64,000 nt of DNA from Candidatus Falkowbacteria bacterium CG10_big_fil_rev_8_21_14_0_10_37_14 (GTDB lineage: Bacteria; Patescibacteriota; Patescibacteriia; Patescibacteriales; Patescibacteriaceae). Positions 14,491-23,459 of the stretch are shown here, in pieces (position 1 is the first letter of the stretch; each line of letters opens with the position of its first letter). The DNA lies in NCBI GenBank assembly GCA_002778705.1, contig PFAM01000023.1, positions 1 to 64,000 on the forward strand, in the 5' to 3' direction. The translations under genes were made by a program, and so were the position numbers. The notes beneath the pieces were generated by a model, which saw nothing but the letters and a program-made list of their open reading frames with translations, did no database searches and was not told the origin of the DNA.

Positions 14491-16989
14491 ATGGAGACAT
14501 ATAATACCATCGGCTTTGAATCAACACCACTCCCGGGCGGGCAATCTGCTCTGGGAGCTTTGCTGATAACCCTTGGTTGGCTATTTTTATTTTTTATTTT
14601 AGTTTTAATTTGGCGAGCTTGGTTAAGGGCTAGGCACAACAAGCAACACAGTCAACAATCTATTTATCTTGTTCGTTTACCTAAAGAATTAGAAGACAGT
14701 AATCTTGATTTAAAAGGCAAGGAATTAATGCATACTAATGTTGCTAAAGCCGAAACTATTATTTCAGCCATTGGCGGTTTACGTGCTCAGCGTGGTTTTA
14801 AAGCCTGGCTTAATGGCCGCAATGATCACTTTTCTTTAGAAATTGTGGCTGCTTCTGGGGTTATTAATTTTTATATTATCACGCCAGATTATGCTGGAGA
14901 ATATTTAGAAAAACAAATTCATGCTCATTTCCCAGATGCCGAAGTTTCACCAGTTAAGGATTATAATATGTTTAGTTCTCGAGGGTATGTTAGTGCTGGG
15001 TACTTGCTTACTACTCGCAACTTTGCCTTGCCACTTAAGACTTATCGTCAAGACGAAGCTGATAGCTTGAATTCTATTTTCAGCGTCATGTCTAAGTTGG
15101 CTCCAGAAGAATCCATGGCCATGCAATTAGTGGTGCGTTCTGCCAAAAGATGGTGGCATCGTCGTTTGACAGCTGTAGTTCGTCGGGCTTATAAAACTCA
15201 AGATTTAAAAAATTCCTTAAGTTATAATCGTTGGTTTGCCGTTTTTAATTTCATTAGTGATACTTTTTTTGGGAAAAATCAGAGCTTGCCCGATGTACAT
15301 CGCCAGCTTACAGATATGGAACAGCAAACCATTAAGGGTATAGAAGAAAAAAATGCTAAAGCAGGTTTAGATGTTAATCTGCGTTTAGTCACCAGTAGTA
15401 ATTCTATAGAACGGGCTGAACGCCACTTATCTGAAGCTATAGCTTCTTTTGGTCAGTTTAATTATTTTGAATATGGCAATAGTTTTATCAATTTGGCAAT
15501 TAGAAAGCATGAATCAGAAATAATTAAAGATTTTATTCATCGGCGTTTTATTGAAACTCAAAAAATGATTTTAAACACCGAGGAAGTAGCTAGTTTATTT
15601 CATTTTCCGTTATCTACTATTGACACTCCTTATCTTGCTTGGTTGCCATCAAAGACGGCCGCCGCACCAATTGAGATTCCATCCGATGGCTTAATTTTGG
15701 GTTATAATGATTATCGTGGTGATAAACGTGATATTCGTATTCGTGAGAGCGATCGCCTGCGTCACACTTACATTGTTGGTAAATCTGGTACTGGTAAGTC
15801 GATACTAATGGCTAACATGGCTATTCAAGATATTATGAACGGTGAAGGCGTTTGTGTTTTAGATCCACACGGCGACTTAGTTGATGATATTTTAGCTAGG
15901 GTGCCGGCTAGTCGGGTTAATGATGTGGTTGTTTTTGCGCCAGCTGATGTAGAACGACCGCTATCTTTAAACTTATTAGAATTTGATCATCGTTATCCTG
16001 AGCAAAAAACTTTTGTGATCAATGAGATGATTAGTATTTTTGATAAACTATACGATTTAAAAAGCACTGGCGGACCAATCTTTGAGCAGTATATGCGCAA
16101 TGCGATGTTGCTTGTTATGTCTGATCCAAATAGTGGAGCTACGCTGTTAGATATCCCCAGAGTCTTGTCTGATACTGATTTTAGACAACAAAAACTAGCG
16201 GTTTGTGATGACGCTATGGTAGTTAATTTTTGGATTAAAGAAGCCCAGGTCGCTGGTGGTGATGCTGCTTTGGCTAATGTCGTTCCTTATATCACTTCCA
16301 AATTAACTTCTTTTATTTCCAACGACATCATGCGCCCAATTATTGGTCAAACAAAATCATCTTTTAATTTGCGTGATATTATGGACGAACGCAAAATATT
16401 ATTAGTCAGTTTACCAAAAGGTTTAGTTGGGGAGTTAAATAGTCATCTCTTAGGTATGATTATTGTTGGCAAAATATTAATGTCTGCTTTGTCACGCGCT
16501 GACAGTACGGCGGCTGAGCGTTCACCTTTTTACCTTTATATCGATGAATTTCAAAACTTTACCACCGACTCCATTAAGCAAGTTTTATCAGAAGCTCGTA
16601 AGTATGGTTTAGGACTCACGCTTGCTCACCAATACATAGGTCAACTAGTTAATAAGGGGGATGCGGGTATTAAAGACGCTGTTTTTGGTAATGTTGGCAC
16701 TACCATTGCTTTTAAAGTTGGTCCTGAGGATGCTGAGTTTTTAGAGAAGTTATTTAAACCAGAGTTTAATGCTACTGATTTAGTTAATGTAGATAAGTAT
16801 AGCGCTTTTGTAAGATTATTAATTAACAATATGAATGCCCGGCCTTTTACTATGAAGACGACTTGGCCATTGGCAGGTACGGCAAATCCTGCTACAATTA
16901 GTCGTATTAAGGAATTGAGTCGGTTAAAATATGGTGTTGATCGTCAATTAATAGAGGCCGAGGTGCGATTACGTCTGGCCAATTTTTAG
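14491..16989 (+). CDS. VirD4/TraG-like type IV secretion coupling ATPase
   Basis: An 832-residue AAA/RecA-like DNA-translocation ATPase. One N-terminal membrane helix (about residues 22-46) is followed by a 380-residue domain, then Walker A VGKSGTGKS near 429-437, the strand VCVLDPHGDLVDD, and Walker B LYIDEF near 683 followed by a sensor-like segment ARKYGLGLTLAHQYIGQL. VirD4-type proteins couple DNA or protein substrates to type IV secretion or pilus machines. In Patescibacteria such proteins occur near T4SS pilin-like genes and may serve in DNA uptake or transfer; here the pilin-like pair is 6 kb upstream. First gene after the unknown partner at 14022. Confidence 0.88.
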   Translation: METYNTIGFESTPLPGGQSALGALLITLGWLFLFFILVLIWRAWLRARHNKQHSQQSIYLVRLPKELEDSNLDLKGKELMHTNVAKAETIISAIGGLRAQRGFKAWLNGRNDHFSLEIVAASGVINFYIITPDYAGEYLEKQIHAHFPDAEVSPVKDYNMFSSRGYVSAGYLLTTRNFALPLKTYRQDEADSLNSIFSVMSKLAPEESMAMQLVVRSAKRWWHRRLTAVVRRAYKTQDLKNSLSYNRWFAVFNFISDTFFGKNQSLPDVHRQLTDMEQQTIKGIEEKNAKAGLDVNLRLVTSSNSIERAERHLSEAIASFGQFNYFEYGNSFINLAIRKHESEIIKDFIHRRFIETQKMILNTEEVASLFHFPLSTIDTPYLAWLPSKTAAAPIEIPSDGLILGYNDYRGDKRDIRIRESDRLRHTYIVGKSGTGKSILMANMAIQDIMNGEGVCVLDPHGDLVDDILARVPASRVNDVVVFAPADVERPLSLNLLEFDHRYPEQKTFVINEMISIFDKLYDLKSTGGPIFEQYMRNAMLLVMSDPNSGATLLDIPRVLSDTDFRQQKLAVCDDAMVVNFWIKEAQVAGGDAALANVVPYITSKLTSFISNDIMRPIIGQTKSSFNLRDIMDERKILLVSLPKGLVGELNSHLLGMIIVGKILMSALSRADSTAAERSPFYLYIDEFQNFTTDSIKQVLSEARKYGLGLTLAHQYIGQLVNKGDAGIKDAVFGNVGTTIAFKVGPEDAEFLEKLFKPEFNATDLVNVDKYSAFVRLLINNMNARPFTMKTTWPLAGTANPATISRIKELSRLKYGVDRQLIEAEVRLRLANF

Positions 16990-17001
16990 CTTACATCTTA
17001 T

Positions 17002-17274
17002 ATGGGTTTACAAAATACCATCAACGACATTCAGCGTCAGCGACAGAGGGTAATTGCATACACTTCCAGTCAAGCTGAAAAAGAGTTAAATTTAGAGACA
17101 CTCTCGCGTTTAAAAATTTATAGTTTCTTAGCTTTCTTGATTATTATCGTCATTGGTGTCGCTTCTTGGGATTATATTAATATTACAGCCCCAGCACGGT
17201 GTTATAAACAATGCGAACAGCATAATCTTATTGGCTATGAATCTATTAACTGTTTTCAAAAGTGTGAAAAATAA
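17002..17274 (+). CDS. small single-TM protein with Cys pairs
   Basis: Unrecognised, 90 residues. An N-terminal helical stretch (about 30 residues, probably cytosolic) leads to one membrane helix near 39-58 and a short outer tail with CYKQC and CFQKC, likely two disulfides. It starts 12 nt after the VirD4-like gene and is followed 15 nt later by the next gene, so it is part of that operon. The tail resembles small pilus or channel accessory proteins only in size; I cannot name it. Confidence 0.65.
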   Translation: MGLQNTINDIQRQRQRVIAYTSSQAEKELNLETLSRLKIYSFLAFLIIIVIGVASWDYINITAPARCYKQCEQHNLIGYESINCFQKCEK

Positions 17275-17289
17275 AAATAAAAATATTTT

Positions 17290-18081
17290 ATGGACAATCA
17301 ACTATTAACAGCTTCAGAAGCCCAAGATTTATTACCGCCACTTGATGAAGGCTCTGCATTAATTAGTATCCCAGCAACAAGCGTGTTAACCGATAACGAT
17401 CCAGATCTTTTATCGGAAGCCACTGAAAATATTTTATCTCCTAACATTTTAGGGGATGATTTATCTATTTCAGAATCTTTGCTTATTAAAACTAAGGATT
17501 CTGAAGTTGAAGCAGCTTCTGCATCTCCAATTACACCTATTCAAGAGCAACCAGCTGAAATTTCTCCTACTTACTTAGCCACCATCAACGCTTTACGCAA
17601 ATCTGTTAGTTTAATAGAAAATGAACTTAGGCGAGCTAAAGAGTTATTATTTTCTTTAGGTGGCTCGATGCCCAATCTAAGCTTGGCCTCCAAAGAAGCT
17701 GGCCCCCAAGGCTCAATAGTGGAGGGTGTTTTTAATGGTGAAAAGATGATTGCCTCAAATGGTACTATTTATAATGTACCACCAAACTACGCTTCTAAAT
17801 CCAAGCTTCTTGAGGGTGATATTTTAAAATTAACTATTACGCTTAATGGTGGATTACTTTTTAAACAAGTCAGGCCAATAGAAAGAAAAGCTGTAACCGC
17901 TGTTTTAGCCGAGGATGAGGCTGGTAATTTTTGGGCAGTGGCCGGCGTTCGCCATTGGCGTTTATTAACAGCTAGTGTTACTTATTATAAAGGCAATACT
18001 GGAGATGAGGTAGCGATTTTAGTGCCAAAAAATGGTGATAGTCGCTGGGCTGCTGTAGAGTATGTAAGGGTAAGAAGTTAA
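17290..18081 (+). CDS. unknown protein with C-terminal beta domain
   Basis: Unrecognised, 263 residues. The first 100 residues are acidic and probably disordered; residues about 100-125 form a coiled coil (SLIENELRRAKELLFSL); the last 120 residues are a beta-rich domain (GTIYNVPPNYASKSKLLEGD onward). This two-part layout appears in several Patescibacteria proteins but I know no function for it. It ends the VirD4-like operon and is followed by an intrinsic terminator, so a link to the secretion or DNA-transfer machine is plausible from context only. Confidence 0.68.
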   Translation: MDNQLLTASEAQDLLPPLDEGSALISIPATSVLTDNDPDLLSEATENILSPNILGDDLSISESLLIKTKDSEVEAASASPITPIQEQPAEISPTYLATINALRKSVSLIENELRRAKELLFSLGGSMPNLSLASKEAGPQGSIVEGVFNGEKMIASNGTIYNVPPNYASKSKLLEGDILKLTITLNGGLLFKQVRPIERKAVTAVLAEDEAGNFWAVAGVRHWRLLTASVTYYKGNTGDEVAILVPKNGDSRWAAVEYVRVRS

Positions 18082-18097
18082 ATTATTTTATATAAAC

Positions 18098-18127
18098 AAA
18101 ACAGTCTCACACTGGGAGACTGTTTTT
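18098..18127. terminator. bidirectional intrinsic terminator
   Basis: AAAACAGTCTC (18098-18108) pairs with GAGACTGTTTT (18116-18126); it lies between the VirD4-like operon and the convergent PilB-like gene. Confidence 0.82.
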
Positions 18128-19232
18128 ATATTTCCTTTAGTAGCTTTGCCAGCTGTTCAGGTGAGAGGTGCCCAGTGGCTGCTGCCGCTAACACCGTTTC
18201 GGCTGAAGTGGCTGTCGATAGATTGTTCATAATTTCTCGCAGGTTAGCAGGGGTTAAAGTTTCTAAGACTTCACTAAAATCAGCTAAACTAATAATTGGT
18301 AAAGTTTCGCCTTGTCCGGAATACTGACAATGTTCACAACCTTCACTTTGATAAAAATTAATTTGATCTAAAATTTGCTCAGCTAAACCAAGTTGTTCTG
18401 ATAGTTGTCTTCGTAATCCTGGGTCTGGTCGCATTGCTTGTTTACAGTACTGGCAGTTAGTTGGACTATGATTAATCTGGATGGCTTTTTTAAGTTGCTT
18501 GATTGCTTGTGAATTCCAACCCACAGTTTTGCCGAAGTGGCTAACAGCACTTAATATATTTGGTTTATTAACAAAAACAATAATTAAACTGCTGTCAGCT
18601 CCAGACAATAATTCAACGCCACTATTTAAATCTTCGTGAGCAAAATATAATAAATCTGGACGATTTTGTTTTAACTGGCGATAATAATATTGTCTTTGTT
18701 CTGCGGTACTTGGTAGCTCGGTATAGTCAAATCCAATTCCTAGCTTTTGCCCGATACTAACAGCGTAATGCTTATCTAAATTAAATTGTCTAAAAATCAT
18801 TTCAGCTAAATATCCAGCCTGTTCCTTGTCAGCTCCACTAATCAGCCATAACCCCTTTGGTTGTTCAGCGTGATGTTTAGATTTATTAAGTGCTTGTTGA
18901 TTCAAAGGGTGGATAAACCAGTTATTTATGTCTTTAAATGTTCCACGTGAAACATTTTTAAGTACAAAATTATTACCTATTTTTTTAAATATCCAGCCAG
19001 ACATTGGCTTTTTTAATAAAATTTTTAGATTATTTCCGTTTTCTTGTGACAAACTTAGTTGGCTAACTAGACGACCTTTTTGGCGATAGTTAATCAGCCA
19101 GGTGTTTTTACCTAGTTTCAGTTCTATAGTGTCAGCTTGTTCAATATTGGCCCAATCCTTAATTTTGGTCAATAATCTGCGTTCGTGGCTAAGATTAGAT
19201 GGATTTTTATCTTTTTCGGCTTTATTTATCAT
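18126..19232 (-). CDS. degenerate GspE/PilB-like ATPase homologue
   Basis: The 368-residue protein follows the layout of type II secretion/type IV pilus assembly ATPases but has lost key residues. The position of Walker A reads LISGADKEQAG (about 130-140) and lacks GKT. The Walker B/Asp-box region reads NRPDLLYFAHEDLNSG (190-205), matching the usual RPDxxxxGEIRD only in part. The zinc-binding element is kept: CQYC at 260-263 and CEHC at 299-302, followed by the Gly-Gln-Gly stretch seen in active members. It therefore probably cannot hydrolyse ATP. It may act as a scaffold or regulator of a pilus motor. The TTAT run near the start is followed by a 90-nt gap to the mur cluster. Confidence 0.72.
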   Translation of the reverse strand: MINKAEKDKNPSNLSHERRLLTKIKDWANIEQADTIELKLGKNTWLINYRQKGRLVSQLSLSQENGNNLKILLKKPMSGWIFKKIGNNFVLKNVSRGTFKDINNWFIHPLNQQALNKSKHHAEQPKGLWLISGADKEQAGYLAEMIFRQFNLDKHYAVSIGQKLGIGFDYTELPSTAEQRQYYYRQLKQNRPDLLYFAHEDLNSGVELLSGADSSLIIVFVNKPNILSAVSHFGKTVGWNSQAIKQLKKAIQINHSPTNCQYCKQAMRPDPGLRRQLSEQLGLAEQILDQINFYQSEGCEHCQYSGQGETLPIISLADFSEVLETLTPANLREIMNNLSTATSAETVLAAAATGHLSPEQLAKLLKEI

Positions 19233-19354
19233 GTCTTTATTATAGCAGACATTAATTCATTTTACAAAATATCCTTTTATTGGTATATTGAAAAGGTAGT
19301 CCTAAGAAAATAGCTTATTTTATTTTGGGGTTTATTAGGACTCAAAATCTAAAT

Positions 19355-19786
19355 ATGAATATAAAACAATGGTTCAACAAAACTGTTGGTGCTTGGTCTG
19401 CACATCGTTTTGGGCTCAAGAATGATTGGGTGGATTTTTTGGCCACTAGATCTGTTACAACACATTTATTGCTTTCGGGTGGCCTAAATTTTATTATTTG
19501 GTTGTTAGCAATTCTGATTTTTTATCGAGCCGAACAGTCTTTGTTAATCATTCATTATAATATTTTATTTGGTATCGATTGGGTCGCCAGTAAGCCAACA
19601 ATTTTTTGGTTGCCAGGCATCGGTTTAATAGTTTTTGTTATGAACACCGTGTTAAGTTGGTGGGCCAGCAAGTATGATGATCTCAGTACCCACTTATTAC
19701 TCGGTGGAGCAGTTGTGGTTAATTTATTTTTGTTATTAGCCATAACTACAATCTGGTCTATTAATTATATTAATTTAGTTCGGTAA
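19355..19786 (+). CDS. membrane protein preceding mraY
   Basis: Unrecognised, about 143 residues with three membrane helices. I choose the ATG at 19355 (MNIKQWFNKTVGAW); the same frame has a TTG at 19325, but that adds nothing recognisable. The protein ends 1 nt before mraY, so it is in the same transcript, and the context suggests a role in the envelope. It is present at this position in related genomes as far as I recall, but I cannot verify that here. Confidence 0.72.
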   Translation: MNIKQWFNKTVGAWSAHRFGLKNDWVDFLATRSVTTHLLLSGGLNFIIWLLAILIFYRAEQSLLIIHYNILFGIDWVASKPTIFWLPGIGLIVFVMNTVLSWWASKYDDLSTHLLLGGAVVVNLFLLLAITTIWSINYINLVR

Positions 19787-19787
19787 T

Positions 19788-20834
19788 ATGGAATTTGAAA
19801 TCATTCGTCTCCTAGTTTTATCAACACTAGCTTTTATTTTTACCATTGCCTGGACTCCGGTTTGGACTAAAATTTTATATAAATATCGTCTAGGTAAACA
19901 AATCAGAAACAGTGGAGAAACCCCAATTTTTTCAGCTTTACACGCTGCTAAGAAGGGCACGCCAACTATGGGCGGTGTTTTAATTTGGGTAACTGTTTTG
20001 TTGTTTGCTATTTTCTTTTATGTTTTATCTATGTGGTGGCCAGCACTCAAATCTTTTAATTTTTTAAGTCGCGCCGAAACTTGGTTGCCTCTTGGTGCCT
20101 TAGTTGCTTCAGCTCTAGTTGGTTTATTTGATGATTGGTTAGATGTAAGAGGTAAGGGTTTAAAAGGTGGCGGTGGCTTAAATATTAAACATCGTTTAAT
20201 GATCTACACCGCTATTGCCGCTATTGGTGCTTGGTGGTTTTATATTAAATTAGATCGTCAAGACTTTGGCATCCCATTTTTAGGCAATTTTAATTTAGGT
20301 TGGTGGTATATTCCAGTTTTTATTTTTGTAATTGTGGCCACTAGTTTTTCTGTAAATGAAACCGATGGTTTAGATGGTTTGGCCGGTGGTGTTTTACTAA
20401 CTAGTTTTTCTTCCTATTCGGTTATTGCTTTTATGATTGGTCAATATAATTTGGCGGCCTTTTGTGCTGTGGTTGTCGGTGCTCTCTTAGCTTTCTTGTG
20501 GTTTAATATCAACCCAGCCCGTTTTTATATGGGGGATACTGGCGCTATGAGTTTGGGTGTCACTCTGGGCGTTATCGCTATGTTGACTGATACCGCTTTA
20601 ATTTTGCCAATCATTGGATTGGTTTTTGTGATTGAATCTTGCTCAGTGTTAATTCAACTCACTTCAAAAAAGCTACGTCATGGTAAAAAAATTTTTTTGT
20701 CAGCTCCGATTCATCATCATTTCGAAGCGATTGGTTGGCCTGAACCTAAAGTAGTCATGCGTTTTTGGGTAGTGGCGGGCATCAGTTCTGCTGTTGGTTT
20801 AGCCATCTTTCTCTTGGATAAAATAATTAAATAA
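19788..20834 (+). CDS. mraY: phospho-N-acetylmuramoyl-pentapeptide transferase
   Basis: MraY transfers phospho-MurNAc-pentapeptide from UDP to undecaprenyl phosphate, making lipid I at the inner membrane. The 348-residue protein has about ten membrane helices. Diagnostic motifs: the cytosolic loop KKGTPTMGGVL, the DDW region (GLFDDWLD), ETDGLDGLAGG with catalytic Asp, FYMGDTGAMSLG, and the His-rich loop APIHHHFEAIGW. ATG at 19788 follows the previous stop by 1 nt; no Shine-Dalgarno sequence, typical of genes inside this operon. Followed 2 nt later by ftsW. Confidence 0.97.
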   Translation: MEFEIIRLLVLSTLAFIFTIAWTPVWTKILYKYRLGKQIRNSGETPIFSALHAAKKGTPTMGGVLIWVTVLLFAIFFYVLSMWWPALKSFNFLSRAETWLPLGALVASALVGLFDDWLDVRGKGLKGGGGLNIKHRLMIYTAIAAIGAWWFYIKLDRQDFGIPFLGNFNLGWWYIPVFIFVIVATSFSVNETDGLDGLAGGVLLTSFSSYSVIAFMIGQYNLAAFCAVVVGALLAFLWFNINPARFYMGDTGAMSLGVTLGVIAMLTDTALILPIIGLVFVIESCSVLIQLTSKKLRHGKKIFLSAPIHHHFEAIGWPEPKVVMRFWVVAGISSAVGLAIFLLDKIIK

Positions 20835-20836
20835 CT

Positions 20837-21952
20837 ATGGTTCGTTTTCGAGTCCGCTTTAAACAGTGGTTATCCAAATGGTTGCTTAGTGGCTCGGATC
20901 GCTGGCTGATTATTTTACCGGCAGTGTTGTTACTGTTTGGTTTGTTAATGTTAAGCAGTGTTTCTTCTATTGTCGCTTTTCAAGACTTTCAAGATGGTTT
21001 TCACTATGTTAAGCGTCAAGCTTTTGGGATTTTGGTCGGCTTAGGTTTTCTCTTATTTTTTGCCAATATCCCTTTGAAAAGCTTAAAAAAACTAGCTTAT
21101 CCGATTTTAATTTTTAATCTCATACTTTTAGTAGCTGTTCTATTTTTTGGTAAAGAAGTTAATGGTAGTCGAGCTTGGTTTTATTTTTTAGGTTTTCAAA
21201 TACAACCATCAGAATTATTAAAAATCACTTTTATCACTTACCTGGCTGGACGTTTAACTGATGATAAGTTAGACATTAATCACAAAATTGCCCCCTTTTT
21301 TATAATGTATGTGGTGGTGGCTCTACTGATGGTTTTACAACGTGATGTAGGCACTTTGTTTGTAATTTCCATGGCCGCTATGACTGTCTTTTTTATTTCT
21401 GGTGCACCTGTAAAACATTTTTTAAGTATTGTTCTTCTAGGAGTTGTAGTTTTTGCTAGTTTAATCGCTACCAGCACTCATCAGCAAGAACGTTTTCGTT
21501 GTTTGTTAGAAATTAATTATAGCCCACTGAGGTCTTGTTATCAATTAAATCAATCCTTAATAGCTATTGGTAGTGGTGGTATGTTTGGTCGAGGTTTTGG
21601 CGAAAGTCGTCAAAAATTTCTATATCTACCAGAGGTGCAAAATGATTTTATCTTTTCTATCATTACCGAAGAAATGGGGGCAATAGTTGCTAGTGGTTTA
21701 ATCATTGTTTTTGCTTGGTTTTTTTACAGAGTTTATTTAATAGCCAAAAATCAAAACGATCGTTTTACTTCAGCTTTAGCTGTTGGTTTAGTAAGTTGGA
21801 TTTGTTTACAGGCGGTTTTAAATATTGGGGGTATTATGCGTGTTTTACCTATGACTGGAGTACCGTTACCTTTAATTAGCTATGGTGGTTCAGCTATGGT
21901 TGCCTCTTTATCTTCAATCGGCATTTTGATAAATATTAGTCGTCAAAAATAA
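20837..21952 (+). CDS. ftsW: FtsW/RodA family peptidoglycan glycosyltransferase
   Basis: SEDS-family membrane protein, 371 residues, about ten helices, polymerising lipid II during division (FtsW) or elongation (RodA). Family signatures include FQIQPSELLKI, the segment GGMFGRGFGESRQKFLYLPE, DFIFSIITEE and the C-terminal LPMTGVPLPLISYGGSA. Its position between mraY and murG in a dcw-like cluster favours FtsW over RodA. ATG at 20837; overlaps no neighbours but is spaced by 1-2 nt on both sides, consistent with translational coupling. Confidence 0.94.
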   Translation: MVRFRVRFKQWLSKWLLSGSDRWLIILPAVLLLFGLLMLSSVSSIVAFQDFQDGFHYVKRQAFGILVGLGFLLFFANIPLKSLKKLAYPILIFNLILLVAVLFFGKEVNGSRAWFYFLGFQIQPSELLKITFITYLAGRLTDDKLDINHKIAPFFIMYVVVALLMVLQRDVGTLFVISMAAMTVFFISGAPVKHFLSIVLLGVVVFASLIATSTHQQERFRCLLEINYSPLRSCYQLNQSLIAIGSGGMFGRGFGESRQKFLYLPEVQNDFIFSIITEEMGAIVASGLIIVFAWFFYRVYLIAKNQNDRFTSALAVGLVSWICLQAVLNIGGIMRVLPMTGVPLPLISYGGSAMVASLSSIGILINISRQK

Positions 21953-21953
21953 T

Positions 21954-23006
21954 ATGAAGAAACCTTTAATAGTTTTGTCTGGTGGTGGCACTCTCGGTTC
22001 AGTTATGCCTCTTTTAGCAGTTGCCGAAACTTTGCGTAGTGAAGCAGATTGGTTGTGGTTAGGAAGTCATCATGGAGTAGAGCGTGCCATTATAGAGTCT
22101 GCCGGCATTGCTTATATCGGTATTAGTGGTGGTAAGTGGCGTCGTTACGGCGATTGGCGTAATCTTCGTGATCTATTTTTGATTGCTTTAGGATTTTTTC
22201 AAAGTTGGTATCATTTAGCTGGCCGTCATCCAGACCTGTTTATTTCTGCGGGCAGTTATATTAGTTTGCCATCAGCTTGGGCAGCCAAACTGTGCGGATC
22301 ACGGGTGCTTTTGCATCAGCTAGATGCTCGTCCTGGCTTAGCTAATGTTTTAATGGCCCCTGTGGCTGACAAAATTACTGTAGTTTGGAGTAAGTCACTG
22401 GCTGATTATGGTAGAAAAGCTGTAAAAACAGGTTCACTGGTTCGTGATTTTGGACATCCTGATAAATTATCAGCTTGTCACCATTTGCAATTATCACCAG
22501 ACCGTCCAATTATTTTAGTAATGGGTGGTGGTACTGGTGCGGCAGATATTAATAGCATGCTTGCTGAAGGTTGGCCTGATTTAGATAAGTGTTGTCAAGT
22601 AATTCATATCACTGGTCGAGGCAAACAGGCTGTAGATGCCGAAAGCAGTGATTATCATCGTTATGGCTTAATGGAACCACCTGTATTAGCTATGGCTTAT
22701 GCAGCGTCTGATGTCGTAGTATCGCGTGCCGGTATGGGCTCTATTTTAGATCTGGCTGCTTGGGCTAAACCGGCGATTATTATTCCCTTACCTCATAGTC
22801 ATCAGATAGATAACGCCACGCCAATTTTGTCAGCTAATGCTGGTGTGGTGGTGGAGCAGTCCGCTTTGGACGGCAAATTATTAGTCGCTCTGATTAAAGA
22901 TTTGGTAGCCGATGAAACAAAATGTAAAAAACTAGGCACTAATCTCAAGCGTTTATTAGCTTCAGACAATGGTCTAGTGGATGAGATTAAAAAATTATTA
23001 GTTTAG
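21954..23006 (+). CDS. murG: UDP-GlcNAc:lipid I GlcNAc transferase MurG
   Basis: MurG adds GlcNAc to lipid I to form lipid II on the cytosolic face of the membrane. The 350-residue GT28 protein begins with the Gly-rich loop SGGGTLGS (residues 9-16), continues with the GGSYIS-type lipid-binding loop here read as SAGSYISLP, and has the second-domain strand ILVMGGGTGA and the donor-binding stretch VSRAGMGS followed by IPLPHSHQIDNA. ATG at 21954. Its stop overlaps by 4 nt, tail-to-tail, the antisense gene at 23003-23386. Confidence 0.96.
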   Translation: MKKPLIVLSGGGTLGSVMPLLAVAETLRSEADWLWLGSHHGVERAIIESAGIAYIGISGGKWRRYGDWRNLRDLFLIALGFFQSWYHLAGRHPDLFISAGSYISLPSAWAAKLCGSRVLLHQLDARPGLANVLMAPVADKITVVWSKSLADYGRKAVKTGSLVRDFGHPDKLSACHHLQLSPDRPIILVMGGGTGAADINSMLAEGWPDLDKCCQVIHITGRGKQAVDAESSDYHRYGLMEPPVLAMAYAASDVVVSRAGMGSILDLAAWAKPAIIIPLPHSHQIDNATPILSANAGVVVEQSALDGKLLVALIKDLVADETKCKKLGTNLKRLLASDNGLVDEIKKLLV

Positions 23007-23386
23007 ATTATAAAACGAATAATAATATCAGCGAAGAGGGCTAAAGCAGAAGTAATAAAAATAACGATATAGTTCCAAGAAGCCTTAGAGGAGCCCAGGC
23101 TAGATAAGGTATACTCCAGTGCCTCGCAATCAGTTTTAGTTAAGGTTTTTAAATTATGAATTTTTTCTATCAAATTGATGTCTTCAATTAGTTTGGCTCG
23201 TTTATTTTCAATTCGATAACGATGAGCAAAATACCACACAAAGCCAATGGTACCGATGTACCAAGCTACATCCGCCCAGATATGTTGGGGTAGACGATTT
23301 AATAAAATAATGATACGATAGGAAACTGTTGCTAAGATTCCCACCCAAAACACTAATTCGCGATAATATCGATTACTTAGTTCCAT
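23003..23386 (-). CDS. small membrane protein, antisense within the mur cluster
   Basis: Unrecognised, 127 residues, with two N-terminal membrane helices, a charged helical loop of about 45 residues and one C-terminal membrane helix. It resembles small proteins sometimes labelled SLATT-like (two N-terminal helices, then a coiled helix) but the match is by impression. It runs opposite to mraY-ftsW-murG and murC-murB and its last codons overlap murG by 4 nt. This insertion probably makes murC-murB a separate transcription unit. SLATT-type proteins are linked to nucleotide-sensing defence in other bacteria, so the gene may be accessory. Confidence 0.65.
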   Translation of the reverse strand: MELSNRYYRELVFWVGILATVSYRIIILLNRLPQHIWADVAWYIGTIGFVWYFAHRYRIENKRAKLIEDINLIEKIHNLKTLTKTDCEALEYTLSSLGSSKASWNYIVIFITSALALFADIIIRFII

Positions 23387-23420
23387 AATTTTTTTAAATA
23401 TCTTCCAGTCAAATTCTGGA

Positions 23421-23451
23421 TTTACATTGTAATTGTTTTGTTAATTATAGT
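23421..23451 (+). promoter_or_regulatory. probable murC promoter
   Basis: TTTACA at 23421-23426 and TATAGT at 23446-23451 (19-bp spacer, long). The murC ATG lies 8 nt after the -10 box, again suggesting a leaderless mRNA. Confidence 0.4.
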
Positions 23452-23459
23452 CTCAAAAG

